Below are positions 42,088-45,113 of a DNA stretch of 45,113 bases, piece by piece. This stretch comes from Candidatus Flavonifractor merdigallinarum (GTDB lineage: Bacteria; Bacillota; Clostridia; Oscillospirales; Oscillospiraceae). The translations under genes were made by a program, and so were the position numbers. Numbering within the stretch: the first letter of the stretch is position 1; the number at the start of each line of letters is the position of its first letter. The notes below the pieces were generated by a model, which worked only from the letters and a program-made list of their open reading frames with translations, did no database searches and was not told the DNA's origin. Location of the stretch: assembly GCA_019115265.1 (NCBI GenBank), contig DXDX01000077.1:1-45113 (forward strand), in the 5' to 3' direction.

Positions 42088-43473
42088 ATGCTGGACAACG
42101 CCCTTGCCCTCATGGATGAATACGCCATGCTTCCCGCCGGGGGGACGGTGCTGTGCGCCGTATCCGGCGGGGCCGACTCGGTGTGCCTCCTCCACTTGCT
42201 CCACAGTCTGGCGGAAACGAGGGGCTTCACCCTCCATGCCGCCCACTTTGACCACCAGCTCCGGGGAGAGTTTTCCACCGCAGACGCCGTTTTTGTGGAA
42301 AACCTGTGCAAAGAGTGGAAACTTCCCTTCCACCTGGGGCGGGGAAATGTGGCCGCGGCGGCAGCGGAGCGGGGCGGCATTGAGGAGATTGCCCGCACCA
42401 TGCGCTATGCCTTTTTGGAGGAGACCGCCCAGGAAATCGGGGCGGATCTCATTGCCACCGCCCACAACGCCGGGGACAATGTGGAGACGGTGTTTCTCCA
42501 CCTCCTCCGGGGTACGGGGCTCCAGGGCCTCACCGGCATCCCGCCCCGGCGGGGGGCGCTGGTGCGCCCGCTACTCACCACACCCCGGACGGACATTGAG
42601 GCCTATCTCCGCGCCCACCACCTCACCTGGCGGGAGGACGCCTCCAACGCCGACGACACTTACACGCGCAACTACATCCGCCACCAGCTCATCCCCCAGA
42701 TGGAGGCGCGCAACCCCCGCTTTCTCGCGGGGATGGAGCGCACCATCCGCCTATTGCGGCAGGACAACGACTTTCTCAACGCCCAGGCCGCCCAGGTGGC
42801 CGCGCTGGGCCGCTGGGCGGAGGATGATCTGGTGATTGAGGCCCGGCATATCGCCTCCGCGCCCGCCGCCATCGCCCCGCGGGCGGTGCGGACGCTGCTG
42901 GCTATGCTGGGCAACGGCAGCACCGACTACGCCGCCGCCCATCTGGAGGCGGTAGTGGAGCTGGCCCGGGGATCAGACCCCTCCGCCATGGTGGATCTGC
43001 CGGGGGGCCTCATGGCTCAGCGTGTCTATGGGGAGCTGCTTCTCACCACCCGGCGGGACCCGGTTTCCTTTTCCCCCACTCCGCTGGTGCTGGACGGGAA
43101 GACCCGCCCAAAAGGCGCCCTGTGGGGCTGCCGGTGCCGCCGGAGTGTCTGTCCCGACACCGCGCCGCCGGATACCTGCTACCTCGCCCCCTTCCAGGGG
43201 ACGCCGCTGCTCCGCCCCAGAGAAACGGGAGACGAAATCAAGCTCCCGGGACGGGACACCAAGCGGCTCAAAAAGCTCTTTATTGACGAAAAAATCCCCC
43301 GCCGGGACCGGGAGCGCATCCCCGTCTTAGTGGACGAGGGGGGCGTACTGGCCCTCCCCCATTTTGGCCCCAACGCTCCGCGCCTGGCCCAGCCCCGCGA
43401 ACCGGCCTGGGAAGTGACATTTTTCCCCCAAACCACCACAGAATCGGACGCGCCATCAGCCGCGCTCCATTGA
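42088..43473 (+). CDS. tilS: tRNA(Ile)-lysidine synthase
   Basis: This 461-residue N-type PP-loop ATPase joins lysine to C34 of the minor tRNA-Ile so that it reads AUA. The ATP-binding SGGADS lies at residues 26-31. The HxAHNAGDN region follows as IATAHNAGDNVETVFLHLLRG, with RPLL and the FREDASN-like WREDASNADDTYTRNYIRH. The C-terminal TilS domain is present (RETGDEIKLPGRDTKRLKKL). ATG 42088 follows AAAGGAGATT. The gene leads a tilS-hpt-ftsH run, a widespread Firmicute order. Confidence 0.97.
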   Translation: MLDNALALMDEYAMLPAGGTVLCAVSGGADSVCLLHLLHSLAETRGFTLHAAHFDHQLRGEFSTADAVFVENLCKEWKLPFHLGRGNVAAAAAERGGIEEIARTMRYAFLEETAQEIGADLIATAHNAGDNVETVFLHLLRGTGLQGLTGIPPRRGALVRPLLTTPRTDIEAYLRAHHLTWREDASNADDTYTRNYIRHQLIPQMEARNPRFLAGMERTIRLLRQDNDFLNAQAAQVAALGRWAEDDLVIEARHIASAPAAIAPRAVRTLLAMLGNGSTDYAAAHLEAVVELARGSDPSAMVDLPGGLMAQRVYGELLLTTRRDPVSFSPTPLVLDGKTRPKGALWGCRCRRSVCPDTAPPDTCYLAPFQGTPLLRPRETGDEIKLPGRDTKRLKKLFIDEKIPRRDRERIPVLVDEGGVLALPHFGPNAPRLAQPREPAWEVTFFPQTTTESDAPSAALH

Positions 43474-43490
43474 GAGAAAGGAATCTGAGT

Positions 43491-44039
43491 ATGCTGGAAC
43501 ACGATATTGACCATGTCCTCTTTAGTGAGGAAGCCCTGCGCCAGCGGGTGTCCGAGCTGGCCGCCCAGATTGACCGGGATTACGCCGGAAAGGAGCCGCT
43601 GCTCATCAGCATCCTGCGGGGCTCGTTCGTCTTTATGGCCGACCTGGTGCGCAGCATCACCCTCCCCTGTACCGTGGACTTCATGGCCGTCTCCTCCTAT
43701 GGCAGCGGCACGGTCAGCTCCGGGCAGGTGAAGATTGTCAAGGATTTGTCCGAGCCCATTGAGGGGAAAGACATTCTGGTGGTGGAGGACATTCTGGACA
43801 GCGGCAACACCCTCTCCTACCTCTTTAAGCTCCTGGACGCCCGCCATCCCGCCTCCATCCGCCTGTGCACCCTGCTGGATAAGCCGGAGCGGCGTACCAA
43901 ACCGGTGGCGGTGCAGTACACCGGCTTTACCATCCCCGACGAGTTTGTGGTGGGCTACGGTCTGGACTACGACGAGAAGTACCGCAACCTGCCCTACATC
44001 GGTGTGCTCAAGCCATCGGTGTACGGAGGGGAGAAGTAA
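43491..44039 (+). CDS. hpt: hypoxanthine phosphoribosyltransferase
   Basis: ATG 43491 follows GAGAAAGGAAT; a seven-codon-longer frame is less likely. The 182-residue purine salvage enzyme makes IMP or GMP from hypoxanthine or guanine and PRPP. The PRPP-binding signature VVEDILDSGNTL spans residues 97-108, and the flexible loop SSYGSGTVSSG and the base-binding VVGYGLDYDEKYRNLPYIG are present. It is tightly spaced between tilS and a small unknown gene. Confidence 0.97.
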   Translation: MLEHDIDHVLFSEEALRQRVSELAAQIDRDYAGKEPLLISILRGSFVFMADLVRSITLPCTVDFMAVSSYGSGTVSSGQVKIVKDLSEPIEGKDILVVEDILDSGNTLSYLFKLLDARHPASIRLCTLLDKPERRTKPVAVQYTGFTIPDEFVVGYGLDYDEKYRNLPYIGVLKPSVYGGEK

Positions 44040-44040
44040 G

Positions 44041-44382
44041 ATGGAATTTTTGCTCAGCGGGGAACACCTGCCGTCAGGGCGGCATCCGGTGGCGGACTTC
44101 TCCAGTGTGGAGGATGCGCTGAACTACCTCTATCAGCAGTCCGATGGCTTTCTCATTCTGGAGCAGTCCGAAATGGAGTACATCCAGTGTGCGCTGGAGT
44201 TCCACGGCTCGCTGAAATCCTTCGTGGTGGAGGTGCAGGAGCTGCGGCCCGATGGAAGTCCCCACCATGTGATGACCCAGTTTATCACCCTGCCTCTGGC
44301 GGTGGAGTATTTTTCCCAGTACTACTGGGGGACGCTGGATTACTCCAACTGGGAGGATATCACCAGCGAGCTCTATGGCTGA
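44041..44382 (+). CDS. unknown small protein in the tilS-hpt-ftsH operon
   Basis: ATG 44041 begins one base after the hpt stop codon and uses GGGAGAAG at the end of hpt as ribosome site. The 113-residue product is acidic and soluble, with no signal peptide or membrane helix. It shows patterns such as SVEDALNYLYQQSDGFLILE and EYFSQYYWGTLDYSNWEDI. I recognise no family. Its position suggests co-transcription with hpt and ftsH; whether it touches either process is unknown. Confidence 0.82.
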   Translation: MEFLLSGEHLPSGRHPVADFSSVEDALNYLYQQSDGFLILEQSEMEYIQCALEFHGSLKSFVVEVQELRPDGSPHHVMTQFITLPLAVEYFSQYYWGTLDYSNWEDITSELYG

Positions 44383-44472
44383 CCTGCCATTCCAACGCTT
44401 TGATTCGTTATCCTGCGCCCGCACCGGGGGCGCACCGGGGGGAGTGTCCGCTTTTTGAATCGAAAAGGAAGT

Positions 44473-45113
44473 ATGCGCGACATCGGCTTTTCTGTGCTGG
44501 TGATCGCCATTCTGCTGCTGACCGTGTTCGCCATGCGGGACGGCGGAAACCAGTCCATGCTGACCTACGGCGATGTGCGGCAGTTGCTGGAGCAGCAGAA
44601 GGTCTCCGAGGTGGTGGTGAACGACACCACCCTCATCCTTACTCTGAAGGAGGACGAGGGGTACGGCACCAAGCGCCTGACCTATGATCTGCCCAACTTC
44701 TGGGTGTTTTACAACGACTTTAACGACCTGCTGGCCAGCCAGAAGGAGGCCGGCCTGCTGACCTACGACTACAAGCCCGGCTTCCAGCCGCCCTTCTGGC
44801 TGACCTTCCTGCCGTGGATCATCGTACCCATCATCTTCGGCCTCTTGTGGTACTTTATGATCCTGCAGCAGAACAACGCCGGCGGCGGTGGGGTGGACCG
44901 CACCTCCCGCTTTGGCCGGGCCCGTACCCGCACCGGGGACGACCAGACCAAAAAGGTCACCTTCTCCGATGTGGCCGGCGCCAAGGAGGAAAAGGCGGAA
45001 TTGCAGGAGATTGTGGAGTTCCTCCGGGACCCCAAGCGCTTTCTGGATCTGGGCGCCCGCATCCCCAAGGGCGTGCTGCTGGTGGGCCCGCCGGGCACCG
45101 GCAAGACTTTGCT
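44473..45113 (+). CDS. ftsH: ATP-dependent zinc metalloprotease FtsH, second copy, cut by window end
   Basis: ATG 44473 follows AAAAGGAAG. About 213 residues are visible: a membrane helix (about 5-21), a short exterior domain (to about 110), a second helix (about 117-135), a glycine-rich linker, and the start of the AAA+ module [20 protein letters not shown], ending in Walker A GPPGTGKT. The protease half lies beyond the window. This is the usual tilS-hpt-ftsH copy. It differs clearly from the ftsH at 10668-12836, which has a much longer exterior domain. The 90 bases before it contain a small GC hairpin (near 44414-44434) without a T tract. Confidence 0.95.
   Translation, partial: MRDIGFSVLVIAILLLTVFAMRDGGNQSMLTYGDVRQLLEQQKVSEVVVNDTTLILTLKEDEGYGTKRLTYDLPNFWVFYNDFNDLLASQKEAGLLTYDYKPGFQPPFWLTFLPWIIVPIIFGLLWYFMILQQNNAGGGGVDRTSRFGRARTRTGDDQTKKVTFSDVAGAKEEKAELQEIVEFLRDPKRFLDLGARIPKGVLLVGPPGTGKTL

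Overview
The window is GC-rich, densely packed bacterial DNA with Gram-positive Clostridia gene content: extended -10 promoters, strong AGGAGG ribosome sites, gdpP-rplI-dnaB and tilS-hpt-ftsH strings, an SLH-domain protein, VanZ and LspA. It fits best with an Oscillospiraceae-type gut Firmicute (Flavonifractor, Lawsonibacter or Oscillibacter-like). The genus is an inference from gene content and base composition; no marker gene here settles it.

Layout. Positions 1-2500 hold the 3' end of a tRNA (probably Val-GAC) with its terminator, a possible small membrane protein, and a methyl-accepting chemotaxis protein split by a -1 frameshift. From 2577 to 7676 (minus) lies a three-gene signalling operon: a membrane Ser/Thr kinase with an LRR/Big2 exterior, an RCC1-repeat plus SLH surface protein, and a PP2C phosphatase. 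From 7920 to 10564 (minus) come a Cof-type HAD phosphatase, an RluD-like pseudouridine synthase, lspA and a YbjQ-family protein. A long ftsH (10668-12836) and an ammonium transporter fused to a PII domain (13078-14817) follow, the latter behind a strong promoter and a leader terminator. Then come a lipoprotein-like unknown and a VanZ protein (minus), rlmB, a degenerate P-type ATPase-like membrane protein, and two flavodoxin-like oxidoreductases (plus).

From 21503 to 33364 (plus) there is one seven-gene operon: a SWIM zinc-finger protein, three tandem paralogous alpha-helical (HEAT-like) proteins, a MoxR-type AAA+ ATPase, a DUF5682-like protein with TraB/TIKI-style GxxH motifs, and a VWA protein with an intact MIDAS. 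MoxR and VWA partners usually work as an ATPase/adaptor pair that remodels clients. The other genes probably supply client recognition and an effector or peptidase-like activity. This is the most system-like locus in the window.

After it come a zinc-ribbon membrane protein, tRNA-Leu(UAG), pyridoxamine kinase, a PNPOx-fold protein, a GNAT protein, ilvE, then the housekeeping run gdpP-rplI-dnaB-tilS-hpt-(unknown)-ftsH, with the last gene cut by the window end.

Two copies of a roughly 445-bp non-coding, multi-hairpin element lie at 20901-21344 and 35312-35764 in the same orientation. They share long conserved blocks. The two ends of each copy are complementary to each other although the end sequences differ between copies, as expected for a folded RNA or structured mobile element. 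This element and the SWIM/MoxR/DUF5682/VWA operon are the leading candidates for something not well described.
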